NCBI GenBank assembly: GCA_020975725.1
Contig: QXJR01000020.1
Span: forward strand, 310,001 to 374,000
Direction of reading: 5' to 3'
DNA: 64,000 nt
Origin: Picocystis sp. L7
Taxonomy: Eukaryota; Chlorophyta; Picocystophyceae; Picocystales; Picocystaceae
Shown here: in pieces, positions 1 through 9,625 of the stretch
Numbering within the stretch: the first letter of the stretch is position 1
Layout of the letters: the number at the start of each line of letters is the position of its first letter
Notes under the pieces: generated by a model
What the model was told of the DNA's origin: nothing
What the model saw: the letters and a program-made list of their open reading frames with translations, nothing else
The model's database searches: none
Translations under genes and position numbers: made by a program

Positions 1-624
1 GAAGTGCGCTTCACGCACAAGAAGCAATCTGGTGGGGCAGGCCAATTCGCAGATGTTCAAATTCGCTTCGAGCCACTGGAAGCTGGGAGCGGGTTCGAGT
101 TTGTGTCTGACATCAAGGGCGGAGTTGTACCAAAGGAATATATCCCTGGTGTGCAGAAAGGTCTTGAAGAGATGATGAGCGGCGGTGTGATTGCCGGTTT
201 CCCGGTGGTGGATGTCCGCGCTACCCTCTTTGACGGCTCGTACCACGATGTCGATTCGTCCGTGCTTGCCTTTCAGCTCGCTGCGCGCGGCGCGTTCAGG
301 GAAGGCATCCCCAAGTGTGGGCCACGTCTTTTGGAGCCCATCATGAAAGTGCAGGTGCTCACTCCGGAGGAACACATGGGTGACGTCATCGGTGATCTCA
401 ACTCTAGGCGTGGGATGGTCACGGAACTGGCAGACAAGCCTGGTGGTGCCAAGGTCGTCAATGCTTTGGTTCCACTGTCAGAGATGTTCCAGTACGTGTC
501 CACTTTGAGAGGGATGACCAAGGGAAGGGCAAATTACACCATGTTTTTGGAGAAGTATGATGTCGTTCCATCCAACATTCAGAAAGAACTTTCCGAAAAG
601 TTCAACTCGAAGGTCAGTGCTTAG
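1..624 (+). CDS. fusA: Plastid-type elongation factor G, C-terminal part (5' truncated by window)
   Basis: The reading frame is open from base 1 and ends at a TAG at 622-624, giving 207 residues of the C-terminal part of a translational GTPase. It covers domains IV and V of EF-G, which drive ribosomal translocation. Diagnostic runs are [13 protein letters not shown] near the start, then [36 protein letters not shown] and LNSRRGM, the last two typical of domain V. The GSYHDVDSS stretch is closer to bacterial and plastid EF-G than to eEF2. The GTPase domain, any transit peptide and the promoter lie outside the window, so plastid location is inferred from sequence character. The gene runs tail-to-tail with the PIG-X gene, whose stop is 93 bp away. 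Confidence 0.93.
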   Translation, partial: EVRFTHKKQSGGAGQFADVQIRFEPLEAGSGFEFVSDIKGGVVPKEYIPGVQKGLEEMMSGGVIAGFPVVDVRATLFDGSYHDVDSSVLAFQLAARGAFREGIPKCGPRLLEPIMKVQVLTPEEHMGDVIGDLNSRRGMVTELADKPGGAKVVNALVPLSEMFQYVSTLRGMTKGRANYTMFLEKYDVVPSNIQKELSEKFNSKVSA

Positions 625-717
625 GAGTAGCAGCAATGCTGGTGCGTTCTCTTCCGCATAGGGTTCGGAGGTACGAAAGAACTGCATCGCTTGTGTCAAT
701 CCAAATTTCATTTCTTT

Positions 718-1518
718 TCACCGCCCATCCGAAGCCCCGGCCAAGCGTGCTGAAGAATTGGGAGTGTTTCTTCCCGGTGTCTCTTTCACTGAAGAAGGCT
801 CTCGTGTGACTACCTTTTTCTCATCACAGCGGTCTGTGATCCAGAGAGCACCCAGGAAGTTGCAGAGCAGTGTGATTGCCACCACTAGGTTCCCGAACGA
901 GTCCCCGCAGCCTGGCACGGTCCAAGGCGATGGCCAGAGATGGCCTTTCAGTGGTACGCGCCGCCATCCTTGTCCGCAATCTATCATGGCCAGTGGTCTG
1001 TGCAGCATCACAGTTCTTGATCCAGATCCGGGCGCTGGGTAGCGCGCATGGATGGGCCAAGCTGCATCCCAACTCGCATTTCCAGAGTAACTCGAAAGGT
1101 GGCAACTGGTGGCCAGGTGCGCTGGCACTTCAATGGCCGCATCGCCACATCCTTGCGCCATTTGTGAGGATCGTATCCCACGAAGCAGCTCGAAGTCGTC
1201 TGCGTACAGCTCCTTGGGCAGTGGTTGCAGCACGGCGTAGATGCAGTGTTTCCTGTTTCCCGACACCACCAGCTGTGGTGCTTCCTTGGCGGCACGACAT
1301 CGCACAGATGCCTTCCAGGTGCGATGAAATCCCCTTCCTTCCACCTCCCAACGGTCCAACACGCACGCTTCCCCTTCTGGTTCGTCCTCTACGACGTCGG
1401 AAGCCGCCATCGCCTGCGCCGAGGAGGACGCGCGCCTCGACGCCGTCGATATTCCGCCCCTGTGGCAAGGCGTGGATGGTGGACATGGGAGGATGGAATC
1501 CCGCATCCTGTCCACCAC
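718..1518 (-). CDS. PIGX: PIG-X-like subunit of GPI mannosyltransferase I
   Basis: PIG-X stabilises the PIG-M catalytic subunit that adds the first mannose to GPI anchors in the ER. Family hallmarks visible are EVEGRGFHR, then QPLPKELYADDFEL, then WPIHARYPAPG (the conserved P-x-H-x-RY signature), and HRPLAMIDC. A single hydrophobic segment near the C-terminus (LVVAITLLCNFLGALWI) is followed by a polar tail, giving type I topology. The frame begins at 1518; an internal ATG at 1410 (MAASDVVEDEP) is an alternative. Neither start gives an obvious signal peptide, which the family normally has, so a 5' exon upstream of about 1420 may be missing. Several other genes here have an intron close to the start codon, so this would not be unusual. 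The domain call is sound; the 5' end is not. Confidence 0.75.
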   Translation of the reverse strand: MVDRMRDSILPCPPSTPCHRGGISTASRRASSSAQAMAASDVVEDEPEGEACVLDRWEVEGRGFHRTWKASVRCRAAKEAPQLVVSGNRKHCIYAVLQPLPKELYADDFELLRGIRSSQMAQGCGDAAIEVPAHLATSCHLSSYSGNASWDAAWPIHARYPAPGSGSRTVMLHRPLAMIDCGQGWRRVPLKGHLWPSPWTVPGCGDSFGNLVVAITLLCNFLGALWITDRCDEKKVVTREPSSVKETPGRNTPNSSARLAGASDGR

Positions 1519-3382
1519 GAATGGTGCAAGTGGACGTGGTGGTCATGACCACCACGGGATTCGTAGACGAGGACCATAGATGTGGAAGGTACAAGTGGAA
1601 GGCGCAAGAAAGGAAACGCGGCCTCGGGCGTTCTCGCGTGGGCGTTGCCAGGTCCAACAAGGGAAGCATGGGGAGCCCATCTCAATCGTACGACGTGTGA
1701 TAGGTGAATCCATGGCACACGCGTCATGGACGGTCTGTCCATCTCACCAAGGGACGGAGATGAGATGCAAGGAAGCGAGGTCCGTCCTCGGATGGACATT
1801 GTGCCCGATTAATGGAGAGGAACGGTCCACCCCACCTCCCTCTCCATCAGGATAGACACCCAAGGGCCTTGGCTCGTCGCGTTCGAGACACTCTTTGCGC
1901 CTCTTTCCATCCCCGCCATCCATCCACACGCTCGACCATGCCACCTTGGATGGCACGTGCCTGCTCTCTAGCTTCTCCTCCACCTTGTACCTTGTATTCC
2001 CATGGTATGGGGTTGTGTCCCCCAGGGATGGGGTCGGGGCGAGTTTATTCTGCAGGGTTGGTGTGGTGCAGCCAACAACCGCCACCACCAAGCGTCGCAA
2101 GGCGCACCATGCTGCGTGCATCGACCCTGCGCGGTGCCTATCGTGCCACCGTGGCCGCAGGACTCACGGCAGGTGCTGCTGGAGGCATGTGGTGCGGATG
2201 GCGCGTCGCCAAAGGCGGATGCGACGCCTGAAGGGAGTCCCAGGCACATGTGCAGGAAGTTTCACACCTTGTCAACGCCAGTGAAAGGGGAGACCATCAA
2301 CGCGAATCTGGACCTGGCGAACCCGAACCCGTCGGTCGGACGACGTCAACTGGTCCTGTGGATCTTACGGTCGAGATGGCCGAGCAAGGCGCGTGCACCG
2401 GGGAAGCAGGTCAGGAGGCTTGGTCAAAGGTACCTGATGTACCTCCTGCCACGATGGTACTCACACGCGCGAACGAACGGGAGACGTCCCGACGCAAAAA
2501 ATGGGGAGCCACGGTGCGAAGACGGATCTCTCCTGACCGTTCGTCCAACCCATGATGCAAAACTTCGCAACAACAATGGTCCCTCTCTCATGCTTGCTTA
2601 CAAAAATGCAAATGCATATGAAAAGAATGGTAGATAGGGGGATACGCAGCACCCCCTGCAGTTTATTCCATACATTATACAGCCCCTGCCATTCCTTCTT
2701 TTTGCCTTGAAGCTCTCCCTTTTCCCAAGCCACGAAGCGTTCCCGACTTCCATCCCGGCCGTGTCCTGGGCCATCCTACCTACCGTCACCTTGGTCCACC
2801 TGCATCCAGGACGGAACCATCACGAACGGTCTGCAGCCATCTGCCCCTCCGATGCCCTGGAAAATCCTGTCCTCTGGCATCCAGTTCCCGTCTTGAATCG
2901 TCGCCAGAGCCATCCTTCTCGTTCCCACCTTGTGCACGGATGCTGTCCCTTCCCATGCTTTGTCACCGCTGGTTCTGCTCCACTCTTTGAAGCGTGCTTT
3001 CTCGCATCCATGCCGCTCCTTGCGTTCCCGGTTCGTCCTTGCACCTTGGTTGGATCCACGTGGTGGCGCTTCCCACGCTCGCAGCATCGACACGTTCTAC
3101 GAGCCTCACACATGGATGGTCGGGCTTGCGTATCCATCTCCTTGGACGTGTTTGTTCGGGTTGCACCGCATCTGTCCATTCCAGGTGGTGACGGTGATGT
3201 TCTTTTGGATTGGGGTTGCATCACCACCCGAAGCAGCATCAGGAGTTGGAAGAGACGGAGCGCATCCCACCTCTGGTTCTTCCATCGGTTTCCGTCCATG
3301 CCACTTGCGCCATCCACGGGCAAGCTGCATCTTCCTCCCTGCCACGTTTCCAAGTTCGGTGTTCGTGCAAGGAGCGTTCCAT
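1519..3382. other. Intergenic stretch, no supported gene
   Basis: About 1.9 kb between PIG-X and the doubtful small gene at 3383. All six frames hold medium-length open stretches, but none shows a recognisable domain, and their composition is low-complexity (runs of Arg, Pro, Ser, His). The first few hundred bases on the 1519 side are where a missing first exon of PIG-X would be expected. I see no repeat or element boundary. Confidence 0.4.
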
Positions 3383-3892
3383 TCATGCGATGGTGCAGCA
3401 GCTTTTCCGTTCTCCGAAGAGGTCTTCGTCGAAGTCCGATTCGCCGTCGCTTTCGTCGGTGGGCACGTATTCTCGTACGGTGGTGAGATCTTTCCCGCTT
3501 TCGATGTCCTTCCATCGCACGCTTCTGCTGCTTTCTTTCCTCCGACATGGCGCACAGCTCCCTTTTTTCGCGTGGGTTTCCGGCTGCGCCTTTCCATGGC
3601 CAGGCAGGAGGGACATGGCCAAGGCCATCGATCGACGCTCCTGTCGAGCCGCCTGGGCGCTTCCTTCTCCACCTCCTGCACGTGTGGACGCTTCCTTTTC
3701 CACCGTTCGATCGTGCCACGCCATCGCTCGAGACGCGCGAAAGTGCGCCACCGTCGATGCACCGATGCGGCGATTCTGGTCCGAATTCGACGTGTGCCGA
3801 CGAGGATCGGGTCCCTTTCTCCTGCCATCCTCCCACGAGGACGGGACCACGTCCTCGATGGAAGGGGCACGTCCATCCATGGGAAGCGACAA
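3383..3892 (-). CDS. Doubtful small protein: PP1-docking-like motif and CaaX-like end
   Basis: A 169-residue open frame on the minus strand. Its last third looks protein-like: SRSVRWKDIESGKDLTTVRE resembles the K/R-V-x-W docking segment of protein phosphatase 1 regulators. An acidic stretch (DESDGESDFDEDLFGE) follows, and the C-terminus KSCCTIA has the form of a CaaX prenylation signal with an adjacent cysteine. The first 110 residues are low-complexity and basic, and the other two minus-strand frames are also open here, so the start and exon structure are uncertain. It lies just downstream of dnaJ on the same strand. No promoter palindrome of the kind seen at other genes lies upstream. The motif reading is inference; no family was recognised. 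Confidence 0.35.
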   Translation of the reverse strand: MSLPMDGRAPSIEDVVPSSWEDGRRKGPDPRRHTSNSDQNRRIGASTVAHFRASRAMAWHDRTVEKEASTRAGGGEGSAQAARQERRSMALAMSLLPGHGKAQPETHAKKGSCAPCRRKESSRSVRWKDIESGKDLTTVREYVPTDESDGESDFDEDLFGERKSCCTIA

Positions 3893-3968
3893 GTGGACCA
3901 GGTTGGGAGTTGGAGCAGCAGAAGGAAGAGGTGTGTGTGGTGTATTGAAAGAGTACCTGCCACACCAT

Positions 3969-3989
3969 CACACACACACACACACACAA
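3969..3989. repeat. (CA)n microsatellite
   Basis: About ten CA units, followed by a short GCAA/AGCA-rich stretch. It lies about 75 bp beyond the dnaJ stop codon, in its probable 3' untranslated region. Confidence 0.95.
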
Positions 3990-4064
3990 GCAAGCGAGCA
4001 ACCTAGCAAGCAAGGGTGTGTGCGACTGCGTGGGAGAGACAGGGGGACAGAGTGCGTGGGGAGA

Positions 4065-5409
4065 TCAGAAGAAACGACCCGCCGGCTTCTTCTCCTTCAG
4101 CTGCTTGAGCTCCTCCACCAGCTTCTTCTCCTCCTTGGAAAGCTTCTGGGGGATCTCCACCTTGACGTTCACCAGGTGATCCCCGCGCAGGGTCGGATTG
4201 CCCAAACGGGGAACCCCACGCTTGGACATCAACAGGGTCGTGCCCGGCTGAGTGCCGGACGGAATCTTCAAATCCACCTCGCCATCCACCGTGCGCACCT
4301 TCACCGTGGTGCCCAAGATGGCGTCCACATAAGACACCTGGACCGACGAACGGATGTTGTTGCCCTCCCGGATCAACTCCTTGTCCGACTTGACGCTGAT
4401 GAAAACGTACAGGTCCCCCATCGGACCCCCGCGGAGGCCGGCGTTGCCTTCCGACCTCACGCGCAGGCGCGAACCGTTGTCCACGCCCGGGGGGACCCTC
4501 AAACTGATGCGCTTGGTGCGTCGGACCCTGCCGTCGCCGCCGCAGGCTTCGCAGGGCTGGGAGATCTGACCGGTGCCACCGCAGGTGCCGCAGGTGGAGA
4601 TCTGCTGGAAGTTACCCAGCGGCGTCCTGGCCGTGGTGATGACTTGTCCGGAACCACCGCAGGTGGTACAGGTGGTGGGCGTGGTGCCCGCCTTGACTCC
4701 GCTCCCGTCGCAGGTCGCGCAGGTCTCCAGGCGGCTCACCTCGATCTCCTGCTCGCATCCGAAGACCGCCTGTTGGAATTCCAGCTGGATGTCGAACCTC
4801 TGATCGTCCCCTTGCACGGGACGGTTGCGTGCACGAGCTCCGCCCATGCCTCCCATGCCACCCATGCCACCCATGCCTCCGAAGAAGGATTCGAAGAGAT
4901 CGAAAGGGTTGGATGCGCCCATGCCACCCATGCCTCCCATGCCTCCCATTCCGCCCATGCCACCCTTGAGTCCAGCTTCGCCAAACTGATCGTAGACCGC
5001 TCTTTTATTCTCATCACTCAGCACCTCGTAGGCGTTGGAGATGTCTTTGAACCTCTCTTCTGCGTCCGGTTCTTTGTTCACGTCCGGGTGGTACTTCCTG
5101 GCCAGCTGGCGGTAGGCTTTTTTGAGTTCTCTCTTGTCTGCACTCCTCGACACGCCCAAGATTTGGTAGTAGTCCTGGTGGGGACGTCGGTGGGTTGGTT
5201 TACGTTCCGTGGTACCGCGTCGTCAGCCATGCGTTCTTTTCGTTCCTTCGTCCTCGATCCTCCGCGTCTCCGTTGCGCACCTTTTCCGCTCTCACGGCCA
5301 CGCATCCTCTCCTGCACCTCTTTTCCTCTTTTTTCCTGGGAAACCGAGCCATGGCCGGCGTCCTTGCGGCGCACCACGTCCTGCTTCGCACCTGCGTTTC
5401 CTCCCGCAT
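4065..5409 (-). CDS. dnaJ: Plastid DnaJ (Hsp40, type I) co-chaperone, two exons
   Basis: A type I J-protein that would deliver clients to plastid Hsp70. Exon 2 (4065-5174) begins [10 protein letters not shown] and holds the J domain with HPD (KYHPDVN). A (GGM)n-rich linker replaces the usual G/F region, four CxxCxGxG zinc motifs follow, and then the C-terminal substrate domains. The reading frame closes before the J domain. A GT-AG intron at 5175-5280 (106 nt, AAG|GTGCGC to CACCAG) joins exon 1 at 5281-5409. The joined N-terminus is Arg/Lys-rich and ends in CVAVRAEK directly before the J domain, as expected for a plastid transit peptide cleaved after VRA. Total is 412 residues. The start is the first ATG (5409); 5352 is an alternative. 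A TATCGATA box lies about 250 bp upstream. Exon 1 is my inference from splice signals. Confidence 0.85.
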
Positions 5410-5660
5410 CCGTCGCCGTCAGCCTCGTCTCCTGCAGCATCCTTCCTCCACGTGTGCCTTCCCACGCACCTGCGGCATGGCCATGCTCGTTCCAAGCACG
5501 TGCTTCCCTGGTCGCGAATTCGCCAAGCACCGAGGACGTCCCCTTCGACCACGTACGTCTGAGAGGGTCCTCCCTGCCCCTGCCTCACCCCCCTCAGGGC
5601 CAGTGGGGGGGGGGAGCCGCCACCCCCGACGAGGGAAGAACACAGGGAGGAGGGGCGAGA

Positions 5661-5668
5661 TATCGATA
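5661..5668. promoter_or_regulatory. TATCGATA box upstream of dnaJ
   Basis: A perfect TATCGATA palindrome about 250 bp upstream of the proposed dnaJ start. The same word recurs upstream of at least seven other genes here. Function is inferred from recurrence and placement only. Confidence 0.5.
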
Positions 5669-6426
5669 CGAACGGGGGAGGCGTTCGAGACGAGGCGAAG
5701 GCGAGGGGGGGGGAGGGAAGCCCAACGCCACCAGGCGGAGGGGTGGGCTCCAGCCAAGGCATGAAGCGAAGCGAAGCGGTGCGTGTAGGACCCCCCCCCC
5801 CCGCGGCCGTGCGTCCATCCGACCAAGGAGAGGGCCAGGTTCGTCGTGGCAAGGCGCGGCGCGCGGGACGCGAATGTCCACGCCAATTGGAATGGTCGAT
5901 GTCACGCGTCCAAGAGGGAAAAACGTGTGGCGGCAATGGGGAAGATGCCCGTGCACGACCCTCCAAAACAACCGATGCTCCTACGAGCCGATACGGGTGG
6001 AGGTCGCTCTTCGCAAAGGACTCGGCACTAGCTCCCGGAGCGATGGGGAAGGGAAGGATTCTACGATAGGAAGCCAACGAATGGTGCAGAGCTCGCCCCT
6101 TGCACGCCTTCGCTTGCGCGGGCATCCGTGCAACCCAAGCAACGGAGGGAAGAGACTGCCTTGTGCCGGAATGCGAGGAACTCAGGCTCCCATTCCCTCA
6201 CCCACAGCTATCCATGCGCTACAGCAAGAAAGCCTCCTGCTCCTATGAAAGTGGCTCCGAGTAGGACAGGCCCGTTGGCAACGAACTCGAGGACCAGAGG
6301 AAACGAAGCTCCCGGATAGTCCCGGGGATCGATTGGCCGGTCGGGAACGGATCCCGGTCAAGAAACGGATCAGTTGGGCGAGTCGGGCTCGGTCAATCCA
6401 GAGCAGAACCAGGATCCTCCGGGTGC

Positions 6427-6444
6427 GAACCTTCTCGAAGGTTC
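6427..6444. promoter_or_regulatory. Heat-shock-element-like palindrome
   Basis: The 18-bp sequence GAACCTTCTCGAAGGTTC reads as four alternating GAA/TTC modules with exact 2-bp spacing, the canonical binding pattern of heat-shock factor. It lies about 1 kb upstream of dnaJ and 1.1 kb upstream of the histidine phosphatase gene, on the divergent region between them. DnaJ is the more natural target, but the distance is long. Confidence 0.4.
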
Positions 6445-7455
6445 GCTCAAGGGGAAGCAAGGGTGGAGAGGACCGGGAAAGAAACGGACGTGTATGACGC
6501 GACTCCAAAGACGCCCGATGGACGACGAGAGTCCACGTCAGCCTCACATAGCAATGTAGTCGAGGTACGCCATGTACGGTGCTTCTCCTTTGGGACAACC
6601 CATAGAGCGAGCACCTCCCCTTTTACTTGAACCGACCTGAGAACTTGCCAAGCAAGGTACGTCAGCCACCTCCACGTCCGACCCTAACCCAAGCGCGAAC
6701 AACCAACCTGGAGGATGCCTCGGTACGCTTGTTTGAGCCTCCCACAGCGGCCAAGGCAGAAATAGAGCGCAAGGAGAGAGAGGACGGAGAAGAACCTTTC
6801 CTAGGGAGGGGGGGGGTGCAAGGTCGTTCCTTTACGAAATGTAACTCACCACTGAGGGCGCACGTGTATACAAAGACATTCATGGACGCTTTCCCATACT
6901 ACACGGGCTGGTTTAGGGAAAAAGGGATACATAACTTCCCTCCACACCTAACGCAATCGAGTTGATTTTGCCCTCGAGTGCAGTAGGTTGCCTTTCATGC
7001 GCCTCTTCCCTCCGTGGCAACTTCTTTCACACGTACAAAGTTCAAGTCTGGAGGAACGACCTCCCAACACCTCCTCTTTTGCCTACAACGAAAGCAGCTG
7101 CCATTCGATACAATGTACCATGAGCAAGAGAAAAGGGTCGATTCTTTGGAGCGAGCCCCTCATGCCAATGACACGTCCGAAAACGAGAGGACCTTCCATG
7201 AGCCGCGTGAACGAGCTTCGACATTCCCGGCGAAATAAAGCCGCCGACGTGGTTCGGACGTTCGCGTTGGCTTGCATCGGATCCTTTCGCACGGTCGGGC
7301 GGGCGTTCGGCGCGTCTCTCGTTGGCGAGCACGGACGGATGATCTTCGTACCTCGGATCCAAGACGCATCGTGTGCCTCGCCCCTTGGACGGCTTGCAGT
7401 TGTGCTTGCTGTTGGGTTCCAAGTCGGACGGCCCCCTCCCCTCGAGGCCGAAGGC

Positions 7456-7511
7456 ATCGATATTTGATCGAGCGGTTGTGGAAGATATCGATGGGAAGGG
7501 AACGAGATCTC
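7456..7511. promoter_or_regulatory. Palindrome cluster upstream of the histidine phosphatase gene
   Basis: ATCGATA at 7456-7462, TATCGAT at 7486-7492 and GAGATCTC at 7504-7511. The cluster ends 33 bp before the ATG at 7544, which argues for that start over more upstream in-frame codons. Confidence 0.5.
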
Positions 7512-7543
7512 GAACGCGCGAGGATCGAGGTCGAGCGTGGGCG

Positions 7544-8374
7544 ATGCGGCGAAGGTGGCTGCAAGTCGCGAAAGACGTCGGATCCGAAACGTCGAGGATG
7601 CGCCCGAAACGGATCATCCTCATCCGACACGCCGAGTCCCAGGCCAATGAAGACGAGAGCATCCTCTCCCAAGTGCCGGATCCCAAGGTAGGGATCACCA
7701 GGCGCGGCACGAGACAAGCCCAAGAGCTGGGACAAGAGCTGAAGAACATCGTGCAGGACGAGAAGGTGTTCTTTCACTGCTCGCCGTATATGAGGGCCAA
7801 GAGAACGCTCGAAGAGGTCGTTTCGCAGCTCGGAGGTAATCAGTACCTCGCCAGGGAGGAGCCCAGGATACGTGAACAAGATTTCGGGAACCTGCAGTGC
7901 CATGATCCACACCTCACTGGGAACAGGCTGGCTGCCAAGATGAGCGAAATAAAAAAAGAAAGGGAACATTTCGGGAGGTTCTTCTATCGGTTCCCCAACG
8001 GAGAGTCCGGTGCAGACGTGTACGATCGTGTGTCCACCTTCCTGGAGACTCTGCATCGTGACTTCGAGAAACCAGGATTCGGACCGTCGCTCTACAACAA
8101 CATAGGACTTGTTTCACATGGCATATTTATGCGGCTCTTCCTCATGAGGTGGTATCGGTGGTCCGTGGACGAGTTCGAAGCCTTGGAGAACTTCAAAAAC
8201 GCAGAGTACGTGGTCATGGAAAGGCAGGACAGTGGACCGAACCGCGACCAGTACGAAATCCTGGACAAGAATCGCAAACTCAGGTCCTGGAAAGCAGTCA
8301 ACATGCCATCCTGGTCCGGACACCAAGCGTACCTCACCGTACGCCAGAGTCCCGTGTATGCTCCTTGGGATTGA
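7544..8374 (+). CDS. Histidine phosphatase (phosphoglycerate-mutase-like family)
   Basis: A 276-residue protein of the branch-1 histidine phosphatase fold. The catalytic phosphohistidine motif is RHAES (residues about 27-31, in PKRIILIRHAESQAN), where most family members have RHGE. The second arginine lies in YMRAKRTLEE, and the second catalytic histidine in NIGLVSHGIFMRLF. It resembles plant and bacterial phosphoglycerate-mutase-family proteins of unknown substrate rather than glycolytic PGM. The start at 7544 sits just after a palindrome cluster; an ATG at 7598 is the alternative and would begin right at the domain. A longer in-frame extension to 7373 is less likely because it would put the promoter motifs inside the coding region. 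Substrate is unknown. Confidence 0.85.
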   Translation: MRRRWLQVAKDVGSETSRMRPKRIILIRHAESQANEDESILSQVPDPKVGITRRGTRQAQELGQELKNIVQDEKVFFHCSPYMRAKRTLEEVVSQLGGNQYLAREEPRIREQDFGNLQCHDPHLTGNRLAAKMSEIKKEREHFGRFFYRFPNGESGADVYDRVSTFLETLHRDFEKPGFGPSLYNNIGLVSHGIFMRLFLMRWYRWSVDEFEALENFKNAEYVVMERQDSGPNRDQYEILDKNRKLRSWKAVNMPSWSGHQAYLTVRQSPVYAPWD

Positions 8375-9625
8375 CACAACCACCGCTGCAGACCCTACTG
8401 ATGCCGCACACGGCCAGCTTGGTACGACCACGGTCTACACCGTTCTTCCCCAAGGCCGTGCAGTAGAAGCGTGACATCCTGCAGTTTGAGGGTCAGTGAA
8501 ACGGGTGGTTTCGTGTGAACATCTACCCTTCTGGGAAGAGTGCGGTTTTGCTTAGCATACCTGGGTTGCGCACGCCAAGACGAACTTCCAAATGGCCTCC
8601 TTCTTCACCGTGGATCCCTCAAAGATTCTTTTTACCACGTATGCACGCTTCAAGGGTTCCTGGCCCTCGATCTGCTGGGTAATTGCATGCAAATGCATCG
8701 ATCCGGCCAGACAGCACATGGGAATAAAAATACTGGTTCATGACCTCGTCGCTTTTTCAGGGGATCACAGTGCGCAGGTGCGATACGCGGCACGAGGTAG
8801 AAGGGATCGTGTTCTCGCTCTGTTTGGTGTTGGACATGACGATGTGGATTCGCCTTTCTGGAGGAAGAACGCAGGTGGATTTCAAAGCACCGTGTCCACG
8901 TCCACGGTTTTCGTGGCATCGCACATGGTGGAGCCGTTCTGCATCGTACACCCCCCCCCGTCGACGACTCCTCGAGATGGCACAGGAATCCATGGTGCCA
9001 TTTCAGCATCCTTTTCCATCCACCTTCACAATCATTGGTAGGTTCTGGACGGTTGGTCAGCGTTCCCCCGCCTGTCCTCCTTGAACCATTCCTTTGTGGG
9101 GAGGCACAAGGCCAGGAAGTGAACCCACATCGATCCCCCTTCTTGTCCCTAGAACGAGCTGGACACCGATGTGCATTCATGGGTGGCCTGGCATCCGTTC
9201 TTGTTTCCCACCACACGTTCCACGTTTTCATTCGAAAGCTTCAAAGGTCTCCACTCGTCTCCTCGTCCCACTGGGCCAAGGCATCGCCCCAGGTTCCCAT
9301 CGTACGGCAGGGCCTCCTCCTCCCCTCCTCCTGCACGCCTTCTTCCCGCCCGCCCATTGGTCCGAGAACCCTCCACGGAGCATCCCCACCGTCCGTTCCC
9401 CCCCGATCCTTCCTTTTCGATCGATCCCCCAGGAGCCATCCTCCCAGGTTCCTTTTTCGAAGGTTCGAACGGAGCTCCCCCCGACCCCCGCTCCATCGAT
9501 ACCTTCGGACGGAAGATCGAGAGGACCTCCCCGGGACGGGGGGATCCGTATCGGTATCTTCGGAGAGAGATCTCGATGTCCTTTCGAAAGCGACGTCGGT
9601 CGACGACCAGTCGAAGGTTTGAAGC
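8375..9625. other. Intergenic stretch with promoter palindromes at its right end
   Basis: About 1.25 kb between two plus-strand genes. Nothing recognisable is encoded: open stretches around 8592-9041 (plus) and 8650-9231 (minus) lack domains. The last 130 bp carry the promoter-type palindromes listed separately. Confidence 0.45.
9495..9589. promoter_or_regulatory. Palindrome cluster upstream of the GT64 gene
   Basis: ATCGATA at 9495-9501, GAGATCTC at 9567-9574 and TTTCGAAA at 9582-9589. This region has all three of the recurring words and ends 36 bp before the ATG at 9626. Confidence 0.55.

Larger units (their letters stand above)
5410..7543. other. Divergent intergenic region between dnaJ and the histidine phosphatase gene
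   Basis: About 2.1 kb without a supported gene. It holds promoter-type palindromes at both ends (5661-5668 and 7456-7511) and a perfect heat-shock-element-like palindrome at 6427-6444. Homopolymer G and C runs occur around 5600-5800. Open stretches exist in all frames but none carries a domain. Confidence 0.5.

Noticed and set aside
5209-5562. Plus-strand frame resembling a transit peptide ([14 protein letters not shown])
   Set aside because: It is antisense to the spliced first exon of dnaJ, which explains the region better and has splice signals and domain continuity.
3210-6248. Plus-strand open frame of about 1,000 codons
   Set aside because: It runs antisense through dnaJ, whose codon pattern keeps the opposite frame open. 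It is rich in His/Ala/Arg/Ser with no domain.
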